Source of the DNA: Nitrospinota bacterium
Lineage (GTDB): Bacteria; 2-12-FULL-45-22; JACOWJ01
Reading direction: 5' to 3'
Length of the DNA: 25,876 bases
Assembly: GCA_016176845.1 (NCBI GenBank)
Contig: JACOWJ010000016.1
Location: 1-25,876 of the forward strand
Shown: piece by piece, positions 14,797-22,688 of the stretch
Layout: each line of letters starts with the position of its first letter
How positions within the stretch are numbered: position 1 is the stretch's first letter
Notes under the pieces: generated by a model
What the model was told of the DNA's origin: nothing
Databases searched by the model: none
Seen by the model: only the letters and a program-made list of their open reading frames with translations
Program-made: the position numbers and the translations under genes

Positions 14797-16146
14797 ATGG
14801 AAGGGAAGAGGAAGAAGCTCTTCTACGGGTGGATCGTGGTGGCCATTGGGTTTATATCCATGGCCCTGGGTTATGGCGTCCGTTACATGTATCCCATCTT
14901 CTTCATCGAACTGGAAGAGAAATTCGGGTGGACCCGGACCCAGACCTACGGTTCCTTCAGCTTGAAGATGCTCGTTTATGCCTTCGCGGCACCCCTGGCA
15001 GGGGCCCTGTTCGACCGGTTCGGGCCCCGTAAGCTCTTTCCCGCCGCGGCCCTGCTGATCGCCCTGGGGCTGCTTGGCTGCAGCCAGATCAGCCAGCTCT
15101 GGCACCTATACCTTTTCGGTGGGGTCCTGATTCCGCTGGGAATGGTCTCACTGGGCGTGGCCCCGCACAGCGCCCTCCTCTCCAACTGGTTCGTCAAGAA
15201 CCGGGGGCTGGTGATCGGCCTGGCCGCTGCGGGACTGGGGTTCGGCGGTGGGTTTCTCCCCCGGTTGGCTCAGTGGCTCATCTCGAACTACGGCTTTCGC
15301 TGGGCTTATGCCCTCCTGGGCCTGGGGCTCTTCCTGATCGTCGCGCCGCCCACGGCCCTCTTCCAGCGCCACCGGCCACAGGATAAGGGGCTCCTGCCGG
15401 ATGGGGAGGCCCCCGAACGGGAGGGGACGGCGGTTGCCCCCCGGCCCAGGCTGGACATGGTGGTTGACCGGGACTGGGCCGAGACGGAGTGGACGCTGGG
15501 GAGGGCGCTCCGCACCCGTCGGTTCTGGCTTTTCTTTGCCACCAAGTTCCTCCTGCTGATCGGCGTTTATGGGGTGATGATGCACGAGGTGGCCTTCGCT
15601 GTGGATATGGGCTTCAGCAAGACCACCGCCAGTTGGGCCTTTGGCCTCACCCTCTTTCTGGGGGCCTTCGCCAAGATCATCTGGGGGGGCATGGGAGATC
15701 GCATCGGCCGGGAGCTTACTTACAGCTTCACGATGTTCCTGGCCTCCGTGGCCATCCTGTTGTTTCTCTCGGTGCGGGACCCCTCCCAGGTCTGGTTTCT
15801 CTATGTGGCTGCCGGCTTATACGGCCTGGGCTACGGGGCCATCGTCTCCATCCTGGCCCCGACGTGCGCCGACCTCTTTCAGGGCAAGTCCCTGGGGGCC
15901 ATCTATGGCTTCTCCCTGGTAGCCGCCGGGACGGGCGGGGCCCTGGGTCCTTTCTTCTCGGCCTACATCTTCGACACTACGGGAGGTTACACGCCGGCAT
16001 TCCTGGTGGATCTGGCAGCCATCAACCTCTCCAGCGCTCTGATATGGGTCGTCGCCCCCAGGAAGGTGCGCCTGGTCGTGGGAAGGGCGCAGGCCCGGGC
16101 CCGGCAGGGAGCCCTGGCGGTGCTGAGAGAGGGGGAAGCGGGCTAG
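14797..16146 (+). CDS. MFS transporter (monocarboxylate / oxalate-formate antiporter-like)
   Basis: The 449-residue protein has two six-helix halves separated by a hydrophilic loop (about 190-225). The MFS loop motif appears between helices 2 and 3 as ALFDRFGPRK, and its second-half counterpart is GGMGDRIGREL. The N-terminus (KLFYGWIVVAIGFISMALGY) and the RYMYPIFFIELEEKFGW segment resemble the oxalate:formate antiporter/MCT-like branch, which moves small organic acids. The start follows GGGGGAGGGTAGGGAA. It lies 94 bases after the activator and may share its transcript. With class III CoA-transferases nearby, a dicarboxylate or hydroxy-acid substrate is plausible, but the sequence does not show it. 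Confidence 0.8.
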   Translation: MEGKRKKLFYGWIVVAIGFISMALGYGVRYMYPIFFIELEEKFGWTRTQTYGSFSLKMLVYAFAAPLAGALFDRFGPRKLFPAAALLIALGLLGCSQISQLWHLYLFGGVLIPLGMVSLGVAPHSALLSNWFVKNRGLVIGLAAAGLGFGGGFLPRLAQWLISNYGFRWAYALLGLGLFLIVAPPTALFQRHRPQDKGLLPDGEAPEREGTAVAPRPRLDMVVDRDWAETEWTLGRALRTRRFWLFFATKFLLLIGVYGVMMHEVAFAVDMGFSKTTASWAFGLTLFLGAFAKIIWGGMGDRIGRELTYSFTMFLASVAILLFLSVRDPSQVWFLYVAAGLYGLGYGAIVSILAPTCADLFQGKSLGAIYGFSLVAAGTGGALGPFFSAYIFDTTGGYTPAFLVDLAAINLSSALIWVVAPRKVRLVVGRAQARARQGALAVLREGEAG

Positions 16147-16148
16147 TC

Positions 16149-16271
16149 TAGTGTCTGAACGAAAACCCCGATTTTTAGGTAGCTACAAAAATCGGTCATG
16201 GTTCGACAGGCTCACCATGACCGGTCACCCTGAGCTTGTCGAAGGGCCTGTCCTTTTTCGTCCAGACACTA
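16149..16271. repeat. 123-bp inverted-repeat element enclosing a REP-like palindrome
   Basis: The ends TAGTGTCTGAACGAAAA and TTTTCGTCCAGACACTA are inverted repeats with one mismatch in 17. Inside is a second, different inverted pair (GGTTCGACAGGCTCACC facing TGAGCTTGTCGAA). Both outer ends are TA, compatible with TA-target insertion as in Tc1/mariner-type MITEs, but no wider duplication is visible. Confidence 0.7.
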
Positions 16272-16321
16272 ATTGTGACGCAGCCCCAGTTCCGTGGACA
16301 AAATGAGGGGAGGAAAGGAAA

Positions 16322-17434
16322 ATGGGAAAGGGCAGATCGGTGATCCAAAGGAGAAAACCTGTTTTCGCGCTCTGGCTGGGCCTCTTCCTGGCGTTTCCCG
16401 CCCATGCCATCGCCGCCGTTCCGGCATGGGTGAGCCCCAAGGAGGCGATTGGGCCCAACCTGGCCCGCTTCCAGCAGGGGAAGAAGGAGCTCACCGACCG
16501 GGAGAAGGAGGAGATTAAGAAGTACGGCTACACCGGCCTGGAGGTGATGACCTATGTGGACAGCAACCGCGAGACGCGGGGCAAGCCCGACTACACGATC
16601 TACCACCGCTGCCTCAATGTCACCGCCCGGGGGGGCAACATCCGAGCCTCGGGCATCCTCCAGAAGTACAAGTTCTACTACCCGGGCTACACCGCCCGCA
16701 TGAAGCAGGAGGGGATCAAGCCGGGAGACGTCGAGTACCGGGTCATCTCCCTGCTCACCAGCCCGGCCGAGACCAAGGGCGATACCACCATGAAGACCTT
16801 TTACCTGGCGGCGCCGGGATACCGCAAGGACAGCGACAACTGGCAGTATAGCAAGAAAACCCGCAAGGTCACCCGCAGCGTGGTTGCCAAGCGCCAGGAC
16901 GAGGGGATGATGATCACCACCCGCGACGACGACGAAGGGCGGGAGCCCTGGGAGGAGGAGCACCGGATCCTGGGGGAGGACGTTTACAAGGGACAGGCCT
17001 GCCTGGTGGTCGAGAGCATCCATTGGATCGTGAAAAATTACTACCTGAGCCGGCGGATCACCTGGGTGGAGAAGACGAATTTCCTGGACCTCCATGAGGA
17101 GCAGTTCGACCGACAGGGCATCCTCTTCAAGATCTTAGAGAAGGACTGGTTCCAGGTGAGGCCCTCCAACTACTGGTTCCCTCGGGAGACCAACAGCATC
17201 AAGTTCCCCTCCGGGCGAAGAACGATCCACCAGACTCCGATCTATATGGTGCATGAGGGGGCGATCAAGGAGAAGGACGACTACAACATGCAGGGCATCC
17301 GCAAGCAGGTCCCCTGGGTAGAAGTCGATGGCGTACTCCCCCCGGTAACCGGTTTCGCCAGCATACCTCCCGAGCCCCAGCCGAGGCTGGAGTTCTGGGA
17401 GAAGATGGGGATCAAGGTCCAGGTGAAACAATAA
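16322..17434 (+). CDS. Exported DUF1329 / outer-membrane-lipoprotein-sorting-like protein
   Basis: The 370-residue product starts with a twin-basic, hydrophobic signal peptide (LWLGLFLAFPAHAIA; cleavage near residue 30), so it is probably periplasmic. The mature part begins VPAWVSPKEAIGPNLARFQQ. It contains the beta-rich LolA-like pattern with FYLAAPGYRKDSDNWQYSKKTRKVTR and RRITWVEKTNFLDLHEEQFD, as in DUF1329 and 'outer membrane lipoprotein-sorting' proteins. The role of that group is poorly defined; lipid or hydrophobic-ligand binding at the envelope is inferred from the fold. The start is supported by AGGGGAGGAAAGG. An inverted-repeat element separates it from the MFS gene. Confidence 0.7.
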   Translation: MGKGRSVIQRRKPVFALWLGLFLAFPAHAIAAVPAWVSPKEAIGPNLARFQQGKKELTDREKEEIKKYGYTGLEVMTYVDSNRETRGKPDYTIYHRCLNVTARGGNIRASGILQKYKFYYPGYTARMKQEGIKPGDVEYRVISLLTSPAETKGDTTMKTFYLAAPGYRKDSDNWQYSKKTRKVTRSVVAKRQDEGMMITTRDDDEGREPWEEEHRILGEDVYKGQACLVVESIHWIVKNYYLSRRITWVEKTNFLDLHEEQFDRQGILFKILEKDWFQVRPSNYWFPRETNSIKFPSGRRTIHQTPIYMVHEGAIKEKDDYNMQGIRKQVPWVEVDGVLPPVTGFASIPPEPQPRLEFWEKMGIKVQVKQ

Positions 17435-17443
17435 GGGGCTAAA

Positions 17444-17491
17444 GAGCTCGTAGCTCATGGCTCATAGCTATGAGCTACGAGCCATGAGCTA
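17444..17491. repeat. 48-bp palindrome built from CTCATAG/CTCATGG/CTCGTAG units
   Basis: The dyad centre lies at 17467/17468 (GCTCATAGCTATGAGC). Each arm carries three related heptamers, so the arms pair well despite a swapped order of the outer two. It starts 10 bases after the DUF1329-like stop and could act as a 3' hairpin. It is followed by AGGGCTAGGG, similar to family B. Confidence 0.65.
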
Positions 17492-17511
17492 GGGCTAGGG
17501 AATCATTCCCC

Positions 17512-17736
17512 TTACGATCGCTTCATCCGGTTGTGTTCCATATTGAAAATCATCCTGTTATTCCGATCGAGCATGTCGCACAGCCTTTCCCTCTCTCTCG
17601 TCGTAAGCCTTCGCTCTGCCTTGAGTTGAGCCTCTCTTGCCTTTATCCGGTCCAATCTCTCTTGTAGGATTCTAGCCTCTCCCCTGGTAAGTCTTCCCGA
17701 TGCAATCCCTTGGTGAATTCTATGCTGCTGTCTCTT
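17512..17736 (-). pseudogene. Remnant of a small Arg/Glu-rich helical protein (RIxxGxxxGxLTxxEA family)
   Basis: The minus strand is open for 74 codons ending TAA at 17514-17512. It reads KRQQHRIHQGIASGRLTRGE, ARILQERLDRIKAREAQLKA, ERRLTTRERERLCDMLDRNN and RMIFNMEHNRMKRS. This matches a widespread family of small exported proteins with a RI..G..SG.LT..EA..L half followed by a second LT..ER..L..MLD..S..IY half. Intact members start with a signal peptide. Here a TAA stands directly before the first codon and there is no ATG, so the N-terminus is lost. Codon use and the conserved repeat show the frame is genuine. Its function is not known. Confidence 0.6.
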
Positions 17737-17788
17737 TTAATGGATTACATTCGGGGGGGAAAAGTCAAGAATAGTCTATCAAAAGGCT

Positions 17789-17816
17789 TGACTGGGGAAT
17801 CAAGGCGGCTATAATT
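17789..17816 (+). promoter_or_regulatory. Strong sigma-70-type promoter for the FabV-like gene
   Basis: TTGACT (17789-17794) and a perfect TATAAT (17811-17816) are 16 bases apart. The transcript would start near 17823 and carry a ~155-base leader with a CCGGCCTAAACCGG dyad before the gene at 17978. Confidence 0.7.
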
Positions 17817-17977
17817 CGAATAGATTCGCCCTCGTACATAAGGGAAGCCCTCTATAAGGTTTTATCCGGCCTAAACCGGCATAGCCAGGCAGAGTTGACC
17901 GCCCCCCGAGAATGAAACTGAGCTCCAAAGAGACTCGGGCAATTTCACGGTAAAAAATTTCATTCATGGAGGATCGA

Positions 17978-19177
17978 ATGTCGTACGAAATCCCGAGTAC
18001 TTTTGCCAGGCCCGCACCAGGCTTGCGCATCAAAGAAGGTGCTCCTGCCATTCCCCGGCCGACCAAGGAGGAGATTGCCTCTTTTCCCGAGGAGGCGCGA
18101 AAGCTTCTTGCCCAAAACTGGGGCGCGCAGGCGCCCTTGGTGAAGACGGGGCCATATTCTCTGAAGTGGTTGGAAGGAAGACATTTCCTTCTTGCCGGCG
18201 CCACTGGGCCCGGCCTGGGGGGAGCCCTGGCAACCGCGGTCCTAAACCTTCTTGGAGACTCCGGCAGTCTCACCGTCGTTGCCCGAGACCTGACCCGATC
18301 CATCGGGTACGAGACAGGAGTCGCCATGCAGAGGCAGGCAGAGGAGGCCGGCCTCGGAAAGCGATTCCACTGGCTCAACGACGGCCTGGCTTTGGAGGGA
18401 GAAGAGATCGAGAAGATCGTGTCCGCACTCTGGGAGGGAGGCGCGGATCGTGTGCTCTATATCAATACCGTCGCGGCGGCTAGCTCTGGGCTCCTCCCGG
18501 GTTGTCCCCCGGTGTTCGTAAAGGACGTGGACGAGAAAGGGCTTTTTCAATGGCAGCTCTCCCCCCTCAACGAACGAAGCATCGAGGCCACCCGGTTTAT
18601 CATGGGAACGATGGCGGTCCAGTTCCCCCACGAGCTGGAGAAGACCGGCATTCAGGTGGAAGCGACCGCATTCGCTGACTGGCGGGGCAGCCTGGATCGT
18701 TGCAGCCGAGATCCTGCCGCTCCCGAGTACGGCCGGCAAGGCGCATATTCGACAAGTCTCTATCTGCCCAAGGATATCCTCCAGGAGGCCACTGCCTCTG
18801 CCTATGGATCGGGAAAGATCCTCCTCGATATCTTCTTCCCGATCATGAGGACCCGGGCGCTGGGCTTCATTCCCGGGGGTACGACCATGTCTTGTGTTTA
18901 CAACAACCTGATGAAACGGGAAGGCGTGCGTCGGATCGACGTCCCGGAGTTAGCGTTGGCTATGCTGGACCGGATCGGCAGGGCGATCGACCAGGGTGAC
19001 GACAACCCGTTTCCCCGGCTTGACGCCCACGAGGCGCCGCTTGATTTATGGTTCTGCGAAGTGGTCAAACGCCTGAACGAGGACGAGGAGAGCGAGTTCT
19101 ACTTCAAAAGATGGATCGAAGGCAACTGGCGAGTCCTTGCAAAGGGCGATGCAATGCGCAACTTGCGCTTGAAATGA
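17978..19177 (+). CDS. FabV/TER-like NAD(P)-dependent reductase (SDR fold), divergent
   Basis: The product is 399 residues, the size of FabV enoyl-ACP reductases and trans-2-enoyl-CoA reductases. After an N-terminal ~65-residue extension there is a nucleotide-binding Rossmann start (FLLAGATGPGLGGALATAVL; Gly74, 77, 79, 81). Later blocks are DRVLYINTVAAASSG and TGIQVEATAFADWRGS, then Tyr276-x3-Lys280 in SAYGSGKILLDIFFPIM. FabV proteins normally have Tyr-x8-Lys, and I do not see that spacing. Either this belongs to a related but separate group, closer to ketoreductase domains of large fatty acid synthases, or the active site is altered. ATG 17978 is chosen because GGAGG lies five bases upstream; ATG 17966 would overlap that site. 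The gene is monocistronic behind its own promoter. Confidence 0.5.
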   Translation: MSYEIPSTFARPAPGLRIKEGAPAIPRPTKEEIASFPEEARKLLAQNWGAQAPLVKTGPYSLKWLEGRHFLLAGATGPGLGGALATAVLNLLGDSGSLTVVARDLTRSIGYETGVAMQRQAEEAGLGKRFHWLNDGLALEGEEIEKIVSALWEGGADRVLYINTVAAASSGLLPGCPPVFVKDVDEKGLFQWQLSPLNERSIEATRFIMGTMAVQFPHELEKTGIQVEATAFADWRGSLDRCSRDPAAPEYGRQGAYSTSLYLPKDILQEATASAYGSGKILLDIFFPIMRTRALGFIPGGTTMSCVYNNLMKREGVRRIDVPELALAMLDRIGRAIDQGDDNPFPRLDAHEAPLDLWFCEVVKRLNEDEESEFYFKRWIEGNWRVLAKGDAMRNLRLK

Positions 19178-19246
19178 TCCCGTCAAAGTGGTAAAGTTAA
19201 GCTACTTTCCGATCGAGACCAGGCGGTAGAGCCGAGGGGACGTGTA

Positions 19247-19292
19247 CTAGTCCCTAGTCACTAAAAAAATGGAATTCCTGGACGATAAATTT
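19247..19292 (+). repeat. Partial family B repeat forming the gpsA leader
   Basis: CTAGTCCCTAGTCACT followed by AAATGGAATTCCTGGACGAT and AAATTTA matches the right end of family B (CTAGCCCCT...ATGGAAATTCCTATGCGATAGATTTA at 10465-10502). The left part of the unit is absent. It ends directly at the gpsA start codon. Confidence 0.6.
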
Positions 19293-20312
19293 ATGAAAAG
19301 GGTGGCGGTGATCGGGGCGGGTAGCTGGGGCACCACGCTGGCCAATCTGTTGGCCGATCGGGAATTGGAGGTCGGGCTGTGGGTCTATGAGCGCGATCTG
19401 TGCCAGGTGATGATCCAAAAACGGGAAAACCCTCTTTACCTGCCGGGTTTTCCCCTGTCCCCGGGGGTTCATCCTGCTTCCAGCCTGGAGGAGGTTGCGC
19501 GGGGAGCGGAGTCCTTCATAACGGTTTGTCCCTCTCAAACGTTACGGGGCGTCATCGCTGAGTTGGTTCCCTTCCTGCCGTTTCATCCCCTGATCGTTAG
19601 TGCCTCCAAAGGATTGGAAAAGCTTTCGCTCTACACTTGCTCTCAAGTATTGGAGGAGGCCGTTCCAGCGGCCTTGCAACCCAGGATTGCCGTGCTTTCG
19701 GGACCGAGCTTCGCCCGGGAGGTGAGTCAAGGGCATCCCACGTTGGTGGTTGCATCCTCTAAGGAACCCGAAGCGGCCGGGCAGGTTCAACGGCTCTTCT
19801 CCACTTCCGCCTTTCGGGTTTACACCAATACCGACATGTTGGGAGTGGAGTTGGGCGCGGCGCTGAAGAACGTGATCGCGATCGCAGCCGGGATCTCTGA
19901 TGGCCTCCGTTTCGGCCACAATGCCCGTGCGGCCCTGATCACGCGGGGATTGGCGGAGATCGCCCGGCTGGGGGTGGCCATGGGGGCCTCCCCTTTGACC
20001 TTTTCCGGGTTGGCCGGAATGGGAGATCTGGTCTTGACCTGCACCGGAGACCTCAGCCGCAACCGCAGCCTGGGACTTCGGCTGGGACAAGGGCAAAGGT
20101 TGGAAGAGATCCTGCGCGAGATGAAGGCGATCGCTGAGGGGGTAGAGACTGTACAGGCCGCCGTAGCCCTTGGGAGGAGGTACCCGGTGGAGATGCCGAT
20201 CTCGGAGGCGGTCCACGCGGTATTATACGAAGGAAAGAGACCCCAAGAAGCCGTGGCGGAATTGATGGGGCGAGCCCCGCGCCCGGAGTTCGAGGAGTGG
20301 CTGATCGCTTAG
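19293..20312 (+). CDS. gpsA: NAD(P)H-dependent glycerol-3-phosphate dehydrogenase
   Basis: GpsA reduces dihydroxyacetone phosphate to sn-glycerol 3-phosphate for phospholipid synthesis in the cytoplasm. The 339-residue protein has the normal length and the full signature: Rossmann motif VAVIGAGSWGTTLANLL at the N-terminus, VSASKGLE, VLSGPSFAREV, the catalytic lysine in GAALKNVIAIAAGISDGL, and the substrate-binding SGLAGMGDLVLTCTGDLSRN. ATG 19293 fits the family N-terminus (MKRVAVIGAGSWG). The in-frame ATG at 19269 would add eight residues encoded entirely by a dispersed repeat. No strong ribosome binding site precedes either ATG. The gene may depend on upstream readthrough or a weak site within the repeat. 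Confidence 0.93.
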   Translation: MKRVAVIGAGSWGTTLANLLADRELEVGLWVYERDLCQVMIQKRENPLYLPGFPLSPGVHPASSLEEVARGAESFITVCPSQTLRGVIAELVPFLPFHPLIVSASKGLEKLSLYTCSQVLEEAVPAALQPRIAVLSGPSFAREVSQGHPTLVVASSKEPEAAGQVQRLFSTSAFRVYTNTDMLGVELGAALKNVIAIAAGISDGLRFGHNARAALITRGLAEIARLGVAMGASPLTFSGLAGMGDLVLTCTGDLSRNRSLGLRLGQGQRLEEILREMKAIAEGVETVQAAVALGRRYPVEMPISEAVHAVLYEGKRPQEAVAELMGRAPRPEFEEWLIA

Positions 20313-20330
20313 CGGCTTTTAAATTGCCGA

Positions 20331-20416
20331 TGATCAAGTTAGGGGGTTAGGGATTAGGGACTAGGGGCTAGTGAAGAAGAATTTTTGCTAATCCCTAGCC
20401 CCTAGTCCCTTAAAAT
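20331..20416 (+). repeat. CTAG-rich dispersed repeat, family B copy 3
   Basis: It starts TGATCAAGTTAGGGGGTTAG and continues GGGATTAGGGACTAGGGGCT and AGTGAAGAAGAATTTTTGC, with the return arm CCCTAGCCCCTAGTCCC. The terminal ATGGAAATTCC part seen in copies 1 and 2 is missing. It lies between gpsA and larB and could fold into a hairpin. Confidence 0.8.
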
Positions 20417-20457
20417 CGGTGTCCATCTGTGTCTCCAACCAAGGAAACGGCGGTACG

Positions 20458-21225
20458 ATGAATTTATCCTCTTTGAAGAAGCTGCTGGAAGAGCTGTACG
20501 AGCAAAAACTGGAGCCCCAACAGGCTTTAAAGCAGTTGAAAAGCTGGCCTTATGAGGATCTGGGCTTCGCCCAGATTGACCACCACCGGAGCCTGCGCAA
20601 GGGCTTTCCAGAGGTGATCTATTGCGAGGGGAAGAGCAAGGAGCAGGTCTGTCAGATCGCCGAACGGATTTTGATGGCAGGCAGCTCTGTCCTGGCAACT
20701 CGGGCCGCTCCCGAGGTGTACGACCAGATGAAGCTGATCGACGGCCGGGCCCAGTATCACCCCCTGGCCCGGACCGTGACCATCGAGGTCCACTCAGAAC
20801 GCCAGGGGACTCGAGGAAGGGTCCTGATCGTGACGGCAGGCACCTCCGATATCCCCGTTGCGGAGGAGGCCCTGGTGACCGCGCAGGTCCTGGGCAGTAC
20901 CGTCGAACGTCTCTATGACGTGGGGGTAGCCGGCATCCACCGCCTGCTGGACAAAAAGGACCAGCTGATGGAGGCCCGTGTGATCGTGGTGGTGGCCGGG
21001 ATGGATGGCGCCCTGGCCAGCGTGGTAGGAGGGCTGGTCGACAAGCCGGTGATCGCGGTTCCCACCAGTGTGGGCTATGGGGCCAGCTTTGGAGGCCTGG
21101 CGGCCCTCTTGACCATGTTGAACAGCTGCGCCACGGGGACGGCCACGGTCAACATTGACAACGGCTTCGGGGCCGGCTACCTGGCCCATAAGATCAACCT
21201 GCTCGGGGAGTTCCCGATAGAATGA
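20458..21225 (+). CDS. larB: Nickel-pincer cofactor biosynthesis protein LarB
   Basis: LarB carboxylates and hydrolyses nicotinic acid adenine dinucleotide to start synthesis of the nickel-pincer nucleotide used by lactate racemase and related enzymes. The 255-residue protein has a helical N-terminal ~100 residues, then the PurE-like domain (RVLIVTAGTSDIPVAEEA, VVVAGMDGALASVVGGLVDK). The conserved catalytic cysteine is Cys224 in MLNSCATGTATVNIDNGFGAGY. ATG 20458 fits the family N-terminus; the longer frame from 20419 begins in repeat-derived sequence. The stop overlaps the larC start (ATGA), so the two are translationally coupled. Confidence 0.92.
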   Translation: MNLSSLKKLLEELYEQKLEPQQALKQLKSWPYEDLGFAQIDHHRSLRKGFPEVIYCEGKSKEQVCQIAERILMAGSSVLATRAAPEVYDQMKLIDGRAQYHPLARTVTIEVHSERQGTRGRVLIVTAGTSDIPVAEEALVTAQVLGSTVERLYDVGVAGIHRLLDKKDQLMEARVIVVVAGMDGALASVVGGLVDKPVIAVPTSVGYGASFGGLAALLTMLNSCATGTATVNIDNGFGAGYLAHKINLLGEFPIE

Positions 21226-22445
21226 AGATCCTCTATATCGATGCCTTCTCGGGCATCAGCGGGGATATGTTTCTGGGGGCGTTGGTAGACCTGGGCGTGG
21301 ATCTCGCCCAGCTAAAAAACCAGCTGGGCCAATTGGCCCTGCGTGGCTACCAGTTAACCTCGTCGAAGGTCCACAAGAAGGGGCTGGCGGCCACGAAGGT
21401 CGATGTGGAGCTCACGCCAGGGCTCGCCCAGGAGTTCCGCCACTGGCCGGAGATTCGCCCATTGATCTCGGAGAGCACGCTTCCCGAAGCGCTGAAGGCC
21501 GATAGCTTCCGGGTCTTCGAGCGGTTGGTTCAGGCCGAGGCTCGCGTCCATGGGGTTCCGCCGGAAGAGGTCCACTTTCACGAGCTGGCCGTCCAGGACA
21601 CCATCGTGGACATCGTGGGCGCCGTCATCGGAGTCCACAGCCTGGGCGTAGACCGGATCATCTCCTCGCCGCTCAACCTGGGCCAGGGCCGAATTCGAAC
21701 GGCCCATGGGGAATATCCGGTCCCGGGTCCGGCGGTCCTGCAGCTGCTGGTGGGCTACCCGGCCTATTCCACCGACTGCGGCTTTGAGCTGACCACTCCG
21801 ACGGGTGCCGCCATTGCCACCACCCTGGCGGCGGAGTTCGGCCCGCTGCCCGCGATGCGCGTGGCGGGGGTCGGTTACGGAGCCGGCACCCGGGAGCTGC
21901 CCCACTCCCCCAACGTGTTGCGGCTCGTCCTGGGGGAAGCCTCGACCTCCGGGGAGGAGGACCAGGTGATCGTCATCGAGACCAACATCGACGATATGAA
22001 CCCGGAGTTCTACCCCCCAATCATGGAGCGACTCCTGGGGTTGGGAGCGCTGGATGTGGCCCTGACCCCCATCATCATGAAGAAAGGCCGGCCGGGCACC
22101 CGCCTCTCCGTCCTGGCGGAGGAGAAGGACCAGGAAAGGCTCACCCTGGCCCTCTTCGAGGAGAGCTCCACGCTGGGGGTGCGGTTTTATCCGGTACGCC
22201 GCAGGAAGCTTTCTCGCGTCGAGCAGCCGGTCCCCACTCCTTACGGGCCGGTAAAGGTTAAGGTCGGGCTTTCAGACGGCCGGCCTATCCAGCTCGCCCC
22301 GGAGCTGGAGGACTGTTATCGGTTGGCTCGCGAACGCAACCTTCCCCTGAAGGAGATTTACGAGGCGGCCCAGGCAGCGGCTCGGGAGCTATGGAGTAAA
22401 GGGACCCTCCCCGGGAAGCTCCCTTCGGGGCCGGCCGAGGCTTGA
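21222..22445 (+). CDS. larC: Nickel-pincer cofactor nickel insertase LarC
   Basis: LarC inserts nickel into the pyridinium bis-thiocarboxylate precursor in a CTP-dependent step. The 407-residue protein covers both LarC1 and LarC2 in a single uninterrupted frame, so no programmed frameshift is needed, unlike the Lactiplantibacillus plantarum gene. Signatures include YIDAFSGISGDMFLGALVDLG at the N-terminus (listed here in part), the histidine-bearing VHFHELAVQDTIVDIVGAV, and IVIETNIDDMNPEFYPPIME in the second half. It overlaps larB by four bases. LarE, which provides the sulfurs, and LarA are not in the window. Confidence 0.92.
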   Translation: MKILYIDAFSGISGDMFLGALVDLGVDLAQLKNQLGQLALRGYQLTSSKVHKKGLAATKVDVELTPGLAQEFRHWPEIRPLISESTLPEALKADSFRVFERLVQAEARVHGVPPEEVHFHELAVQDTIVDIVGAVIGVHSLGVDRIISSPLNLGQGRIRTAHGEYPVPGPAVLQLLVGYPAYSTDCGFELTTPTGAAIATTLAAEFGPLPAMRVAGVGYGAGTRELPHSPNVLRLVLGEASTSGEEDQVIVIETNIDDMNPEFYPPIMERLLGLGALDVALTPIIMKKGRPGTRLSVLAEEKDQERLTLALFEESSTLGVRFYPVRRRKLSRVEQPVPTPYGPVKVKVGLSDGRPIQLAPELEDCYRLARERNLPLKEIYEAAQAAARELWSKGTLPGKLPSGPAEA

Positions 22446-22467
22446 AGCCAACGGGGATCGAGGAGAA

Positions 22468-22496
22468 TTGCAACCTTGGTGTGAAAGTGTTATATA
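22468..22496 (+). promoter_or_regulatory. Sigma-70-type promoter for the OmpA-like gene
   Basis: TTGCAA (22468-22473), 17 bases, then TATATA (22491-22496). Transcription would start near 22503, giving a ~185-base leader with a CCCCG...CGGGG hairpin at about 22637-22657. Confidence 0.5.
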
Positions 22497-22688
22497 GAAC
22501 GTGGAGAGTTCGATGCCACGTTTATCGGGGACTAGTTTGAAAGCCCAATTGGGCCGAGCGCCGGTCGCAAGAAACGATGAACATTTTTTGGCCAAGCTGT
22601 ACCAATAGCCGAAAGGTGGGTTTAGATCCTTAGCCCCGGTTTTTCGTTCGGGGAAGAGGATGGTTAACCTTCAGAGGAGAAAGGGAAG

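Noticed and set aside
21222-22445. Programmed frameshift in larC
   Set aside because: LarC1 and LarC2 regions are in one continuous frame here, so no frameshift is needed.
22503-22688. Riboswitch in the leader of the OmpA-like gene
   Set aside because: The leader contains a GC hairpin and a CCGAAAGG motif, but I could not fit any known riboswitch consensus to it.
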